64,000 bases of DNA from Moraxella boevrei DSM 14165. GTDB taxonomy: Bacteria; Pseudomonadota; Gammaproteobacteria; Pseudomonadales; Moraxellaceae. This document shows, piece after piece, positions 48,722 through 56,857 of the stretch. Numbering within the stretch: the stretch's first letter is position 1; every line of letters begins with the position of its first letter. Made by a program: the position numbers and the translations under genes. The notes beneath the pieces were generated by a model. It searched no databases, was not told the origin of the DNA, and was given only the letters and a program-made list of their open reading frames with translations. The stretch is from contig NZ_KB903810.1 in assembly GCF_000379845.1 (NCBI RefSeq), positions 56,583-120,582 of the forward strand. Direction: 5' to 3'.

Positions 48722-49243
48722 TTATTTTTTCTTGGTAGGTCCAAGTAACATCCCCATTTGGCGACCTTCAACCTTCGGGGCTTGTTCCACATTACCGTAT
48801 TCGGTCGTGTCCTCAATAATCCGCTCAAGCTGTTGTAACCCAATTTGTTGGTGAGCCATTTCACGCCCACGAAAGCGAATAGATACTTTGACTTTGTCTT
48901 GTTCTTGCAAAAACTCTATGATTTTGCGTAGTTTAACTTGATAATCCGCTTCTTCTGTACCTGGACGCAGTTTGATTTCTTTTAACTGGGTCTGTTTTTG
49001 GTTCTTTTTAGCTTCTTTGGCTTTCTGCTTTTGCTCGTATAGATATTTTTTGTAATCCATCACTTTACAGACAGGTGGTTTGGCACCGGCAACGATTTCA
49101 ACCAAGTCAAGGTTCGCTTCACGAGCGGTTGCTAAAGCGGTTTTTAAATCAACCACGCCTGCTTGTTCGCCGTCAGCTTTTACTAAGCGGACTTCTTTGG
49201 CACGGATGTCTTCATTGATGTTTAAACGGTTTGACGGTTTAAT
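48722..49243 (-). CDS. infC: Translation initiation factor IF-3 with AUU start codon
   Basis: A 173-residue IF-3 that binds the 30S subunit and polices start-codon choice. The N-terminal part reads [20 protein letters not shown] in frame with the rest; no ATG, GTG or TTG exists at the N-terminus. The codon at 49241-49243 is ATT, preceded by GGAG eight bases upstream, as in Escherichia coli infC, where the AUU start allows IF-3 to repress itself. Starting at the first ATG (49156) would delete 29 conserved residues. The C-terminal half ([20 protein letters not shown]) is complete. The usual downstream rpmI and rplT genes are missing; a terminator follows. Confidence 0.92.
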   Translation of the reverse strand: MKPSNRLNINEDIRAKEVRLVKADGEQAGVVDLKTALATAREANLDLVEIVAGAKPPVCKVMDYKKYLYEQKQKAKEAKKNQKQTQLKEIKLRPGTEEADYQVKLRKIIEFLQEQDKVKVSIRFRGREMAHQQIGLQQLERIIEDTTEYGNVEQAPKVEGRQMGMLLGPTKKK

Positions 49244-49359
49244 AGGTCTTACTCCATAAAATATAAAACTTTATTGTACTTGAATTTTGGCTAAGTTACA
49301 AGGTGGTTTTGCTAAAAACACAATCTTGCATTCGTCTTTTTTGTTAAAAATAAATATAA

Positions 49360-49647
49360 TTATTCATTACAGCTTAAATAATCATAATAAACCCAACCCA
49401 AATATTTATCATCAGAATGTCTAAAGGCTCTAACCCAAGGTTTTCCGTTGCTATCATATTTCCATTCGGTAATATATACATAAGTGCCATTTTTTAAAGT
49501 ACCTAGTACTTTACCATAGGGAGCTGAGCGGTATTTTAACGGTGTACCAGACGAATCGGCAACTAAACAGGTTTCAGCAAATGCTGAAATTGGTAAAGTG
49601 GTTGCTAAAGCGATACCTGTTATCGTTAATAAAGCTTTGAACTTCAT
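49360..49647 (-). CDS. Small secreted SH3-domain protein
   Basis: A 95-residue protein with a Sec signal peptide (MKFKALLTITGIALATTLPI, then SAFAE cleavage) followed by a single bacterial SH3-like domain: LKYRSAPYGKVLGTLKNGTY, YITEWKYDSNGKPWVRAF and YLGWVYYDYLSCNE. Two cysteines (near 27 and 93) could form a disulfide. Relatives bind cell-wall components or modulate toxins; no function is assigned. It lies between infC and the duplicated secreted genes on the minus strand, a position foreign to the usual thrS-infC order. Confidence 0.75.
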   Translation of the reverse strand: MKFKALLTITGIALATTLPISAFAETCLVADSSGTPLKYRSAPYGKVLGTLKNGTYVYITEWKYDSNGKPWVRAFRHSDDKYLGWVYYDYLSCNE

Positions 49648-49708
49648 ATTAATTTCCTTTAAAAATAAAATTCTTAGATTGCTACAATTTTATCCAACTA
49701 GATTAAAA

Positions 49709-50098
49709 TTAATACGCACAAAACTCAACCTTTGTATAAGGATTTGCTTTATATTCCCTATCTGTTTTAAAGGTAATGGTATGTTTGCCTTTTGTTTCAA
49801 TAAAATAAGCATAACCAACATATTCTGAATGTGGGTGATCTTCATCAAGGACTATTTTATTTTTTGAATTTTTGACAATCGGGAAAATATCTCTAACATC
49901 ATCCATTAAAATTTCAAGCACTTGGGATTGATTAAGATAAAGTGTGAATTGACGATTGCCAATATCGCCACTAAAACTGCCACAATGACTTCCCTTTGCA
50001 AAAACAATTGGGGTAACTTCTGATTTTATGGGTTTGGCAAAAGTTTGACCACTAAGCACCATAAACGCACAAAAGGCTGAAACTTTAAATGTTTTCAT
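49709..50098 (-). CDS. Small secreted protein, tandem paralogue A
   Basis: A 129-residue exported protein with signal peptide MKTFKVSAFCAFMVLSGQTF (cleavage after FAK or AKP). The mature part is beta-rich with an early Cys (GSHCGSF) and ends in VEFCAY, so a disulfide is likely. It is a paralogue of the gene at 50213-50602: both are 129 residues, begin MK-F-K, share SGQ(T/S)FAKP, KGxxC, (L/I)YLN(Q/K), KGK(H/Y)TI and the FCAY end. No family recognised. Confidence 0.75.
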   Translation of the reverse strand: MKTFKVSAFCAFMVLSGQTFAKPIKSEVTPIVFAKGSHCGSFSGDIGNRQFTLYLNQSQVLEILMDDVRDIFPIVKNSKNKIVLDEDHPHSEYVGYAYFIETKGKHTITFKTDREYKANPYTKVEFCAY

Positions 50099-50174
50099 AA
50101 AATATCCTTAGTATTAACATGGGTTGTAGAAATTATATCTTAAAAAACCAAAAAAACGATTTTTTAAAATTTTT

Positions 50175-50210
50175 AAAAAATCCACTCAATTTCTTGAATG
50201 GATTTAAAAA
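50175..50210 (-). terminator. Terminator-like hairpin after secreted paralogue B
   Basis: AAATCCA-C-TCAA pairs with TTGA-A-TGGATTT around a 4-base loop (about 50178-50205) with A/T-rich flanks. It is almost the same sequence as the hairpin at 50647-50682, which suggests it was copied together with the gene. Confidence 0.6.
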
Positions 50211-50212
50211 AA

Positions 50213-50602
50213 TCAATAAGCACAAAATTCAAGTTCGGCATAAGTATGGCTGTCGTGTGGTATGTCAAATCCAATTGTGTATTTTCCCTTGTTTGCAATA
50301 TGATATTTCCATTGTGCTTGCTTAATGTCGTATTTTTGACTGTATACTTTGCTATAATCAAATTCAACGCCATCACCTTTGCTATTGGTGAGGTAGGGTT
50401 TTGCAATGCCTGCAATTAAGTCAATTGTAAATGTTTGATTTTTGTTTAAATAAATGTGAAGCGTGCTACGGGTGTCAATTTCATAGGTAGCACAATAATC
50501 ACCCTTTTTAAATTTGATTTCTATGTCTTTGGGCGGTTTGGCAAAACTTTGACCGCTTACCACCACCAATGCACAAACTGCTAAAATTTTAAAAATTTTC
50601 AT
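50213..50602 (-). CDS. Small secreted protein, tandem paralogue B
   Basis: A 129-residue exported protein with signal peptide MKIFKILAVCALVVVSGQSF followed by AKPPKD. The mature part has KKGDYCATYEIDTRSTLHIY, LNKNQTFTIDLI, NKGKYTIGFDIPHDSHTYAE and ends LEFCAY, the same layout as paralogue A, with the first and last Cys conserved. The predicted fold is a small beta-sandwich; function unknown. Its transcript would end at the hairpin at 50175-50210, so A and B probably are transcribed separately or with partial readthrough. Confidence 0.75.
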   Translation of the reverse strand: MKIFKILAVCALVVVSGQSFAKPPKDIEIKFKKGDYCATYEIDTRSTLHIYLNKNQTFTIDLIAGIAKPYLTNSKGDGVEFDYSKVYSQKYDIKQAQWKYHIANKGKYTIGFDIPHDSHTYAELEFCAY

Positions 50603-50646
50603 AATTTTTCCTAAAAACCATTTTTAACATCATAACTTAATTGAAA

Positions 50647-50682
50647 TAAAAAATCCACTCAATTGATTGAATGGATTTTTTT
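50647..50682 (-). terminator. Intrinsic terminator after thrS, near-copy of the hairpin at 50175-50210
   Basis: AAATCCA-C-TCAAT pairs with ATTGA-A-TGGATTT around a short loop (50651-50677), with A/T-rich flanks. It sits 10 bases after the thrS stop on the minus strand and shares almost all bases with the second hairpin 470 bases away. Confidence 0.7.
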
Positions 50683-50692
50683 AATTTAAAAA

Positions 50693-52621
50693 TCACTCAC
50701 TTTTTGGCTCAACCCGCCCCTTTTTATCAATCGCTGTATCCAGCACCGCCATAAAGTCATCAAGCGACATACTGCCCAAGTTCTCGCCTTCACGGGTGCG
50801 GACATTGACCGTGCCACTTTCCACTTCTTTATCGCCCAAAACGAGCATAAAGGGAATGCGTTCAAGGGTGCGTTCACGGATTTTAAAGCCGATTTTTTCG
50901 TTTCGTAAATCGCTAATCGCTCTAAATCCTTGATTTTGCAAGGCTTTCACGGTGCTTTCTACTGCGTCCGCCTGTTTGTCGGTAATGTTCATTACCACAA
51001 CCTGCTCTGGGGCGAGCCACGCAGGGAACCAACCTGCATAATGCTCAATCAAAATACCAATAAAGCGTTCAAACGACCCCAAAATCGCACGGTGGAGCAT
51101 CACAGGACGCACTCGCTCGCCTGTTTCGCTGATGTATTCTGCCCCAAGTCGCTCTGGCAAATTAAAATCCAGTTGTAGTGTGCCACATTGCCAGACACGC
51201 CCCAAGCAGTCTTTTAGGCTAAATTCAATTTTCGGGCCATAAAACGCCCCTTCGCCTGCTTGTAGCTCCCACGCAAGCCCTGCGGTGTCCAAAGCGTCCG
51301 CTAGGGCTTTTTCGGCATCGTCCCACAGCTCGTCTGCACCGACTCGTTTTTCGGGGCGGGTGGAGAGTTTCATTTGCACTTCATCAAAGCCAAAATCTTT
51401 ATAAACTTGTAAGGTGAGCTTAATAAAGGCTTGGGCTTCGTCTCGGATTTGTTCGTGCGAGCAGAAAATATGGGCATCGTCCTGCACAAAGCCACGCACC
51501 CGCATAATGCCGTGCAAGGAGCCTGACGGTTCGTTGCGGTGGCACGAGCCAAATTCGGCTAGGCGTAGAGGCAAATCACGATACGACTTTAAGCCTTGAT
51601 TAAAGACTTGTACGTGGCAAGGGCAGTTCATTGGCTTGACGGCATAGTCGCGTTTCTCACTTGATGTGGTAAACATCATATCGCCATAATTTTCCCAATG
51701 CCCAGATTTTTCCCACAGACTTCTGTCCACGACTTGTGGGGTTTTGATTTCAAGGTAGCCGTTGTCTTTTTGGACTTTACGCATATATTGTTCAAGCACT
51801 TGCCACACCGTCCAGCCGTTGGGGTGCCAAAACACCATGCCAGGGGCTTCTTCTTGCAAATGGAACAAATTCAAGGCCTTACCGATTTTGCGGTGGTCTC
51901 TTTTTTCGGCTTCTTCAATGCGTTTGATGTAGGCTTGTAGCTCTTTTTTGTCCGCCCACGCCGTGCCATAAATGCGTTGGAGTTGTTCATTTTTGGCATC
52001 GCCTCGCCAGTATGCACCGCTCATTTTGGTCAGCTTAAACGCCTTTAAAAAGCGAGTGTTCGGCACGTGCGGCCCGCGACACATATCAATGTATTCTTGA
52101 TGATAATATAGCCCCATTGCGGTTTCGTCTGGCATATCGTCAATCAAGCGTAGTTTGTATTCTTCGCCACGAGCCTTAAAGACTTCAATGACTTCCTCTC
52201 TTGGGGTCATTTTTTTGATGACATCGTAGTCTTGATTGATAAGCTCTATCATACGAGCTTCAATCGTTGCCATATCGTCTTGGGTAAAGGGTTTGTCGCT
52301 ATAAATGTCATAATAAAAGCCGTCTTCAATCACAGGCCCGATGACCATTTTGACTTCGGGGAACAGTTGTTTGACCGCGTGTCCCAAAAGGTGGGCACAG
52401 CTGTGGCGGATAATCTCCACACCCTCGCTATCCTTTGGTGTGATGATTTGTACGGTGGCGTCCGTGGTGATTGGGTCACAGGCGTCCACAAGTTTACCAT
52501 TAACTTTGCCTGCAACGGTGGCTTTGGCAAGTCCTGCTCCGATAGACTTTGCGATGTCCATAACGGTGGTTGTGCCGTCAAAATGCTTAACATCGCCATT
52601 GGGAAGAGTGATTGCGACCAT
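50693..52621 (-). CDS. thrS: Threonine--tRNA ligase
   Basis: A 642-residue class II aminoacyl-tRNA synthetase. Domains in order: TGS (1-about 62), the editing domain with [20 protein letters not shown] and [12 protein letters not shown] (zinc/water-binding His and Cys), the catalytic core with motif 2 [20 protein letters not shown] and motif 3 [20 protein letters not shown], and the C-terminal anticodon-binding domain. Length and motifs match Escherichia coli ThrRS closely. In many bacteria thrS is followed by infC; here three small secreted-protein genes lie between them. Its leader holds an anticodon-like hairpin. Confidence 0.96.
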   Translation of the reverse strand: MVAITLPNGDVKHFDGTTTVMDIAKSIGAGLAKATVAGKVNGKLVDACDPITTDATVQIITPKDSEGVEIIRHSCAHLLGHAVKQLFPEVKMVIGPVIEDGFYYDIYSDKPFTQDDMATIEARMIELINQDYDVIKKMTPREEVIEVFKARGEEYKLRLIDDMPDETAMGLYYHQEYIDMCRGPHVPNTRFLKAFKLTKMSGAYWRGDAKNEQLQRIYGTAWADKKELQAYIKRIEEAEKRDHRKIGKALNLFHLQEEAPGMVFWHPNGWTVWQVLEQYMRKVQKDNGYLEIKTPQVVDRSLWEKSGHWENYGDMMFTTSSEKRDYAVKPMNCPCHVQVFNQGLKSYRDLPLRLAEFGSCHRNEPSGSLHGIMRVRGFVQDDAHIFCSHEQIRDEAQAFIKLTLQVYKDFGFDEVQMKLSTRPEKRVGADELWDDAEKALADALDTAGLAWELQAGEGAFYGPKIEFSLKDCLGRVWQCGTLQLDFNLPERLGAEYISETGERVRPVMLHRAILGSFERFIGILIEHYAGWFPAWLAPEQVVVMNITDKQADAVESTVKALQNQGFRAISDLRNEKIGFKIRERTLERIPFMLVLGDKEVESGTVNVRTREGENLGSMSLDDFMAVLDTAIDKKGRVEPKSE

Positions 52622-52624
52622 AAA

Positions 52625-52690
52625 AGGCTCCTAAAATTGGCGTTGGCAGTGATATTTGCTACCATCAAATATGTGACCGCTACCAGTGGA
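52625..52690 (-). promoter_or_regulatory. thrS: Candidate thrS autoregulatory operator: anticodon-arm-like hairpin in the mRNA leader
   Basis: On the minus strand the leader has a perfect 7-bp stem ATATTTG/CAAATAT (52666-52672 with 52652-52658) closing a 7-base loop ATGGTAG. Read as an anticodon loop this has U at position 33, GGU at 34-36, and A at 37; GGU is a threonine anticodon. It stops 20 bases before an AGGAG ribosome-binding site at about 52627-52632. A second TGGTAGC lies just upstream (CTGGTAG, complement of 52680-52686), with a weak stem. In Escherichia coli ThrRS represses thrS by binding a leader that mimics the tRNA-Thr anticodon arm, so this is a good candidate for the same control. 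Confidence 0.6.
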
Positions 52691-52709
52691 TTTAAATTCA
52701 AAAGACAAA

Positions 52710-52856
52710 AAAGCACATACAGGGCGTACCAAACTTTTGTATTTGCGATTAAAAACAAGATTTAGCCATTTTTAATGCAAAAACGAAATTTTTATTTTTC
52801 AGCATTTCTATTTTTTTAAGAAGTGTTATAAAGGTTTGGTACGCCCTAAGTGCTTT
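52710..52856. repeat. 147-base inverted-repeat element upstream of thrS (MITE-like or large hairpin)
   Basis: AGGGCGTACCAAAC at 52721-52734 and GTTTGGTACGCCCT at 52834-52847 are perfect 14-bp inverted repeats. Outside them AAAGCAC (52710-52716) pairs with GTGCTTT (52850-52856). The arms enclose about 100 bases of AT-rich non-coding DNA. The shape suits a miniature inverted-repeat element, but no flanking target duplication is obvious. Followed by T6 on the minus strand, it could also act as a terminator or attenuator ahead of thrS. Confidence 0.5.
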
Positions 52857-53053
52857 GGGTAGAGGCGGTATTATAGCAGGTTTTTGGGGCTAAAAAAAGG
52901 TGGACAAAGCGGTAAATGGTGGGGGTTTTGGGGTATAATGGGGGATAATTTGATATATGGTGTAAAATATAGGATTGACAAAAAAATGAGTTGTTACTCA
53001 ATGAAAATCTTTGGCTTAAAAATAATTGATGAACAATGCCTTAAATTTGACAA

Positions 53054-53087
53054 TTTTATAAAATTTTTATTTTTATAAAATTTTTAT
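53054..53087. repeat. Two exact 17-base tandem repeats
   Basis: TTTTATAAAATTTTTAT occurs twice without a gap, at 53054-53070 and 53071-53087, about 20 bases before the start of the membrane protein gene. It probably arose by slippage and may affect the transcript leader or promoter of that gene. Confidence 0.85.
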
Positions 53088-53106
53088 TAAAAATTGAGAA
53101 AAATTT

Positions 53107-53538
53107 ATGAAAATTGTATCATTAAAAGACTATCTACGAGCGAGGAAACTATTTAGCCTTGCTTGTGGTATTGGGATTTTGTTAATTGGCTCGTTAATAG
53201 AACAAGCGATTGAGTGGGATTTTAATATCAGTTTTATAATGGCGATTAGCACTTATCTTTTTTCGCCCATTACCAGTCGTGTGATTTTTTATAAACATTT
53301 TCGCACCTTTTGGTTAATTATTTTAGCAATTTTTGGTTTATGGTTTTCGGTGGACGGCGTTTATTGGCTATATTGGTGTATTAAAAATCCCGAAGTGGTG
53401 GGCTTTATGCGAGACGCTAATTTTTTGCCGTCTTTGTGTTTGTATTTAATGTGTGCGTTTATTTGGTTATTTGACGGCTCATCAAAAGAATTACTAAACT
53501 CATTTTTAACATTTACACAGAATTTTGACAAAAATTAA
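53107..53538 (+). CDS. Small integral membrane protein of unknown function
   Basis: A 143-residue protein with four predicted membrane spans (SLACGIGILLIGSLIEQAIE, ISFIMAISTYLFSPITSRVI, FRTFWLIILAIFGLWFSVDG, LPSLCLYLMCAFIWLFDG). The N-terminus MKIVSLKDYLRARKLF is basic and cytoplasmic. A GAGAA sequence 6 bases before the ATG could serve for ribosome binding. No family was recognised. It is separated by more than 230 bases from the 5'-nucleotidase gene. Confidence 0.65.
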   Translation: MKIVSLKDYLRARKLFSLACGIGILLIGSLIEQAIEWDFNISFIMAISTYLFSPITSRVIFYKHFRTFWLIILAIFGLWFSVDGVYWLYWCIKNPEVVGFMRDANFLPSLCLYLMCAFIWLFDGSSKELLNSFLTFTQNFDKN

Positions 53539-53772
53539 TTCAAGCAATTGTCTCGTTTATTATCCACAGCAAACACTCCGCCATCTGCATAAAACCAACG
53601 AACAAATAGTGTCAATTGTTAGTCATTTTTTTATTCAAACACCAAAGTAAAAAACTAATTGATATTCATCATTGCTAATCAATCTTTTAGCAATAAAACA
53701 ACAATTTTTTGCCTGTTTTGGCGTATAATTGGACTTTTTTAAGTAAATTTTTAGGATAAATTGGGGAAAAAC

Positions 53773-54795
53773 ATGGCGGTGGATTTTTCACAGACATTGA
53801 TTGTCGGTATTTCAGCAACAGCATTATTTGATTTAACAGCATCTGAAAACTTTTTTCAACAAGCGATTCGCGATGACCCTAACACAGCAGTGGAGAAATT
53901 TCGTGCCTATATGATTGAGCATGAGAATGAGCCGTTACAGACAGGGACGGGGTATCATTTGATTAAGGCGTTACTCAATATTAACAAACATTTACCGCAA
54001 GTGGAAAGCAAAGATACCACGATTGCTCCGCTGGTGGAGGTGGTGATTATGTCCAAAAACAGCCCTGATACAGGCATTCAAGTGTTAAACGCCATTCGCT
54101 CGCATGGGTTGCCAATTACTCGCTCGGCGTTTACATCTGGTGAAGGCGTGGCAGATTATGTGGCGGATTTTAACGTGGATTTGTTTTTAACCACCAACCA
54201 CAGCGATGCCCAAAAAGTGACCGATGCAGGGGTGTGTGCTTGTGCGATTTTAGATGCACCGCCGATTGACATGACCGAGCTTGACACTGACCAACTCCGT
54301 ATTGCTTTTGATGGCGATGCGGTATTGTTTGACGAATCTGGCGAGTTAATTTACCAACAGCATGGTCTACAGGCATTTCACGAACGAGAAGCCAAAATGA
54401 GCGATACACCGATGAACAAAGGTCCGTATGCCGATTTTTTAATCAAATTGTCCAATTTACAAAAACGCTTGCCATCAAAACCCAAATACCAACCTATTCA
54501 GATTGCACTCGTTACTGCTCGCAATGCCCCTGCCGATATGCGAGCGATTAAAACCTTGCGAAATTGGGGGGTTAATGTGGATTTGGCATTTTTTTTGGGT
54601 GGGTTGGAAAAAACCAACGTGTTAAAAACCTTTAAACCGCATATCTTTTTTGACGATTCATTGACCCATTTTGAACGTGCCAAAAACTTTGTGCCGTCTG
54701 GGCTTGTACCGTATCGCAGTCAATCGCAATTATTAACAGAACTCAATCATGCCAAACTTAAAAAAGTGAAAAGGTTGAGCAAAAAGCCAACTTAA
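53773..54795 (+). CDS. 5'-nucleotidase (cytosolic nucleotidase family)
   Basis: A 340-residue protein of the cytosolic 5'-nucleotidase type 1-like family, which dephosphorylates nucleoside monophosphates. Typical segments are QTLIVGISATALFDLTASEN, EVVIMSKNSPDTGIQVLNAI, the phosphatase-like RIAFDGDAVLFDESGELI, and VTARNAPADMRAIKTLRNWG with a final PHIFFDDSLTHFE. The ATG at 53773 is preferred over an in-frame TTG 4 codons upstream because GGGG lies just before it. The gene ends 4 bases into the convergent exonuclease gene. Confidence 0.85.
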   Translation: MAVDFSQTLIVGISATALFDLTASENFFQQAIRDDPNTAVEKFRAYMIEHENEPLQTGTGYHLIKALLNINKHLPQVESKDTTIAPLVEVVIMSKNSPDTGIQVLNAIRSHGLPITRSAFTSGEGVADYVADFNVDLFLTTNHSDAQKVTDAGVCACAILDAPPIDMTELDTDQLRIAFDGDAVLFDESGELIYQQHGLQAFHEREAKMSDTPMNKGPYADFLIKLSNLQKRLPSKPKYQPIQIALVTARNAPADMRAIKTLRNWGVNVDLAFFLGGLEKTNVLKTFKPHIFFDDSLTHFERAKNFVPSGLVPYRSQSQLLTELNHAKLKKVKRLSKKPT

Positions 54796-55472
54796 AGGCT
54801 TTCTAAGGCTAATTTTAAATAAGCATCAATCTCGGACTGTTTGAGTAACCAATCCACATAATCACTTGGCAAATCCACAATTGCTGTGCCTTTATACTTA
54901 CCAAAAGTCATGTGCGTGGGTTTACGAGCGGTTTCACTCATCTGATATAACTTAGCGATATTGTCAATGCCCAGTTTTTGGCACATACTTTTTAAAACCA
55001 AAAAAGTAAACCAAATATCATACTTTGCTCCATGTGCGTAAGACAGATTTTTTTTGGCAATCTCTGGATATAAATAGCAAAGCAATGCCCCAAGCGTATG
55101 ACTATCTAAGTCAGGATAACAAAAACGTGCCAAGGCTAGGGTACAGATCCGTTTAGTTGGACTTAAGTCACATTTAGCATTAGCTAATACTTCACAGTCA
55201 AAATCAATATGATGTCCGATCAGATATTGGCAGTCGTCAGGCAACACAAAATCAGTATGCGGTGGCATATTGGCAACGTCTTCGTCAAAAATCCGTGTGA
55301 TTGCCATACTGCCGTAGCTAATCTTTTGTTGTGGGTTATAGCGTTGCTCAAAGGCTTTGGCTTCAAGATATGCCAAACCTGTCTCACCAAAACCGACTTT
55401 GATGTAGGCGATTTCGGTGGCGTGGGGGTCTTTGAGAGCGTGGGCTTCGGTGTCCAAAATATAGGCGGTCAT
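54792..55472 (-). CDS. DEDDh 3'-5' exonuclease, ExoX-like
   Basis: A 226-residue exonuclease with an N-terminal DnaQ-like domain: motif I in YILDTEAH (D and E), motif II in LIGHHIDFDCEVL and motif III in LSYAHGAKYDIWFTFLVLKS (His and Asp). The C-terminal 45 residues (HMTFGKYKGTAIVDLPSDYV followed by DWLLKQSEIDAYL) match the DUF3820/ExoX C-terminal domain. ExoX degrades single- and double-stranded DNA in repair. It overlaps the 5'-nucleotidase gene by 4 bases at the stop and is followed by rlmB 3 bases away. Confidence 0.85.
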   Translation of the reverse strand: MTAYILDTEAHALKDPHATEIAYIKVGFGETGLAYLEAKAFEQRYNPQQKISYGSMAITRIFDEDVANMPPHTDFVLPDDCQYLIGHHIDFDCEVLANAKCDLSPTKRICTLALARFCYPDLDSHTLGALLCYLYPEIAKKNLSYAHGAKYDIWFTFLVLKSMCQKLGIDNIAKLYQMSETARKPTHMTFGKYKGTAIVDLPSDYVDWLLKQSEIDAYLKLALESL

Positions 55473-55475
55473 GGT

Positions 55476-56252
55476 TTAGCTCCGCTGACGACTGGCTTCA
55501 TACAACATCATACCCGTTGCCACGCTGACATTCAGACTTTGGATAACCCCCTGTTCATTGCCCGACATCGGAATATACACGAGTTGGTCGCATGTATCCG
55601 CCGTCAATCGGCGAATACCATCGCCTTCTGAGCCCATGACAATCGCCACATTCCCTGTTAAATCAATCTGTTGCATCGATTTTGCCGTGTCGTCCAATGC
55701 TGTGCCATACACGAAAATTCCCTGTTTTTTGATATCATTTAGGGTACGGGCAAGGTTGGTCACTTGGATAAATGGAATTAATTCCGTCGCACCGACCGCC
55801 ACTTTTGCCACCGCAGGGGTAATGCTAGAGCTGTGATTTTTGGGAATAATTACCGCCGATACGCCCATTGCCACGGCAGTTCTTAGACAAGCACCGAGAT
55901 TGTTTGGGTCAGTAATTTGGTCAAGGATTAACAACAAAATCGCTTTATTTTGTTGTTTAAATTGTTCAATCAGTTGGGTTAAATCGCCTTCATCAGCGAC
56001 CTCAGCAGGGCGAGCCTGTAGTACGATGCCTTGGTGTTGTGGGCTTTCGGCAAGTTTGGTGAGCTTGTCCTTAGCAGAAAACTGCACGCCAATGCCATAA
56101 TTTTTGGCAAGTTCCAAAATTTTTTGTACGGTTTTATCGGTTTTGCCATCTTGTTTATTGTCTTGGACAAATAAATTTAGTCCGTCAATACCACGTTGTT
56201 CTAAGATTGCGTGTACCGCATGAGTACCATAATAATACACAGGTTTTGCCAT
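55476..56252 (-). CDS. rlmB: 23S rRNA (guanosine(2251)-2'-O)-methyltransferase
   Basis: A 258-residue SPOUT-class RNA methyltransferase (TrmH/SpoU family) that methylates G2251 in the peptidyl-tRNA-binding P loop of 23S rRNA. It has an N-terminal RNA-binding region and the methyltransferase core with LLILDQITDPNNLGACLRTA, VAIVMGSEGDGIRRLTADTC and the knot-forming YIPMSGNEQGVIQSLNVSVA. Length is normal (about 245-260). It overlaps in direction with ppnP and exoX, likely an operon. Confidence 0.93.
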   Translation of the reverse strand: MAKPVYYYGTHAVHAILEQRGIDGLNLFVQDNKQDGKTDKTVQKILELAKNYGIGVQFSAKDKLTKLAESPQHQGIVLQARPAEVADEGDLTQLIEQFKQQNKAILLLILDQITDPNNLGACLRTAVAMGVSAVIIPKNHSSSITPAVAKVAVGATELIPFIQVTNLARTLNDIKKQGIFVYGTALDDTAKSMQQIDLTGNVAIVMGSEGDGIRRLTADTCDQLVYIPMSGNEQGVIQSLNVSVATGMMLYEASRQRS

Positions 56253-56296
56253 ATGTTTTCCAATTTTTTAGCAAAAATTTTTAACGATTAATTTAA

Positions 56297-56635
56297 TTAT
56301 CCTTCAAAATGACAGATGTATTGTACAACCGCTTCGTTTTTCATCACGTAACTGCTATGCCCTTCTACCAAAAATGCCTGTCCTGCACGGTAATAACTAT
56401 ATTCGCTCTCGCCCGCCCGTTTGACTTCGCATTCACCCGCTAGGATTTCAATGCGTTCTGAGGTTTCGGTTTTAAATTCGTATTCGGTAATTTCGTTATC
56501 ACAGGGCATCACGATGCCAAGCATTTTTTTGCGACCATCTTCAAACCATACCGTACGGCTAAAGGTACGACCTTCGTAGTAAACATTGGCAATTTTTTCT
56601 ACCGACACATGGTCAAAACGGCTAGATGAAGTCAT
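56297..56635 (-). CDS. ppnP: Pyrimidine/purine nucleoside phosphorylase (DUF1255, PpnP)
   Basis: A 112-residue cupin-fold protein matching PpnP: SRTVWFEDGRKKMLGIVMP, ERIEILAGECEVKRAGESEY, and YRAGQAFLVEGHSSYVMKN with the C-terminal VVQYICHFEG. Family members phosphorolyse a range of nucleosides. It is about 18 residues longer than the Escherichia coli protein at the N-terminus, so an internal start is possible. It is transcribed toward rlmB on the minus strand with a gap of 44 bases. Confidence 0.85.
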   Translation of the reverse strand: MTSSSRFDHVSVEKIANVYYEGRTFSRTVWFEDGRKKMLGIVMPCDNEITEYEFKTETSERIEILAGECEVKRAGESEYSYYRAGQAFLVEGHSSYVMKNEAVVQYICHFEG

Positions 56636-56857
56636 GATATTTTCCTAACAATTAGACTTTAACACGATAAGTAAGATGGTTTATCTTACCATAATTTTGA
56701 AAAAAATAGTTGATGAAAATTTGTTTTTTACACAAAAAATTGTAAGTTTTCCACTTGGCTAAAATTTATTGTGATAAAAGGTTAAAAGTTTGCTTAAAAA
56801 TGGTAAAATATCGCTTCATTGGCAGATTATTTATTGGCAAATCATGGAAAAATGTGT

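Noticed and set aside
52710..52856. The inverted repeat upstream of thrS as a simple rho-independent terminator
   Set aside because: The roughly 100-base loop is far too long for an efficient intrinsic terminator, so it is listed as an inverted-repeat element with uncertain role.
52884..53078. A possible 64-residue gene upstream of the membrane protein
   Set aside because: It uses low-complexity AT-rich sequence, ends inside the 17-base tandem repeat, and no domain or solid ribosome-binding site is visible.
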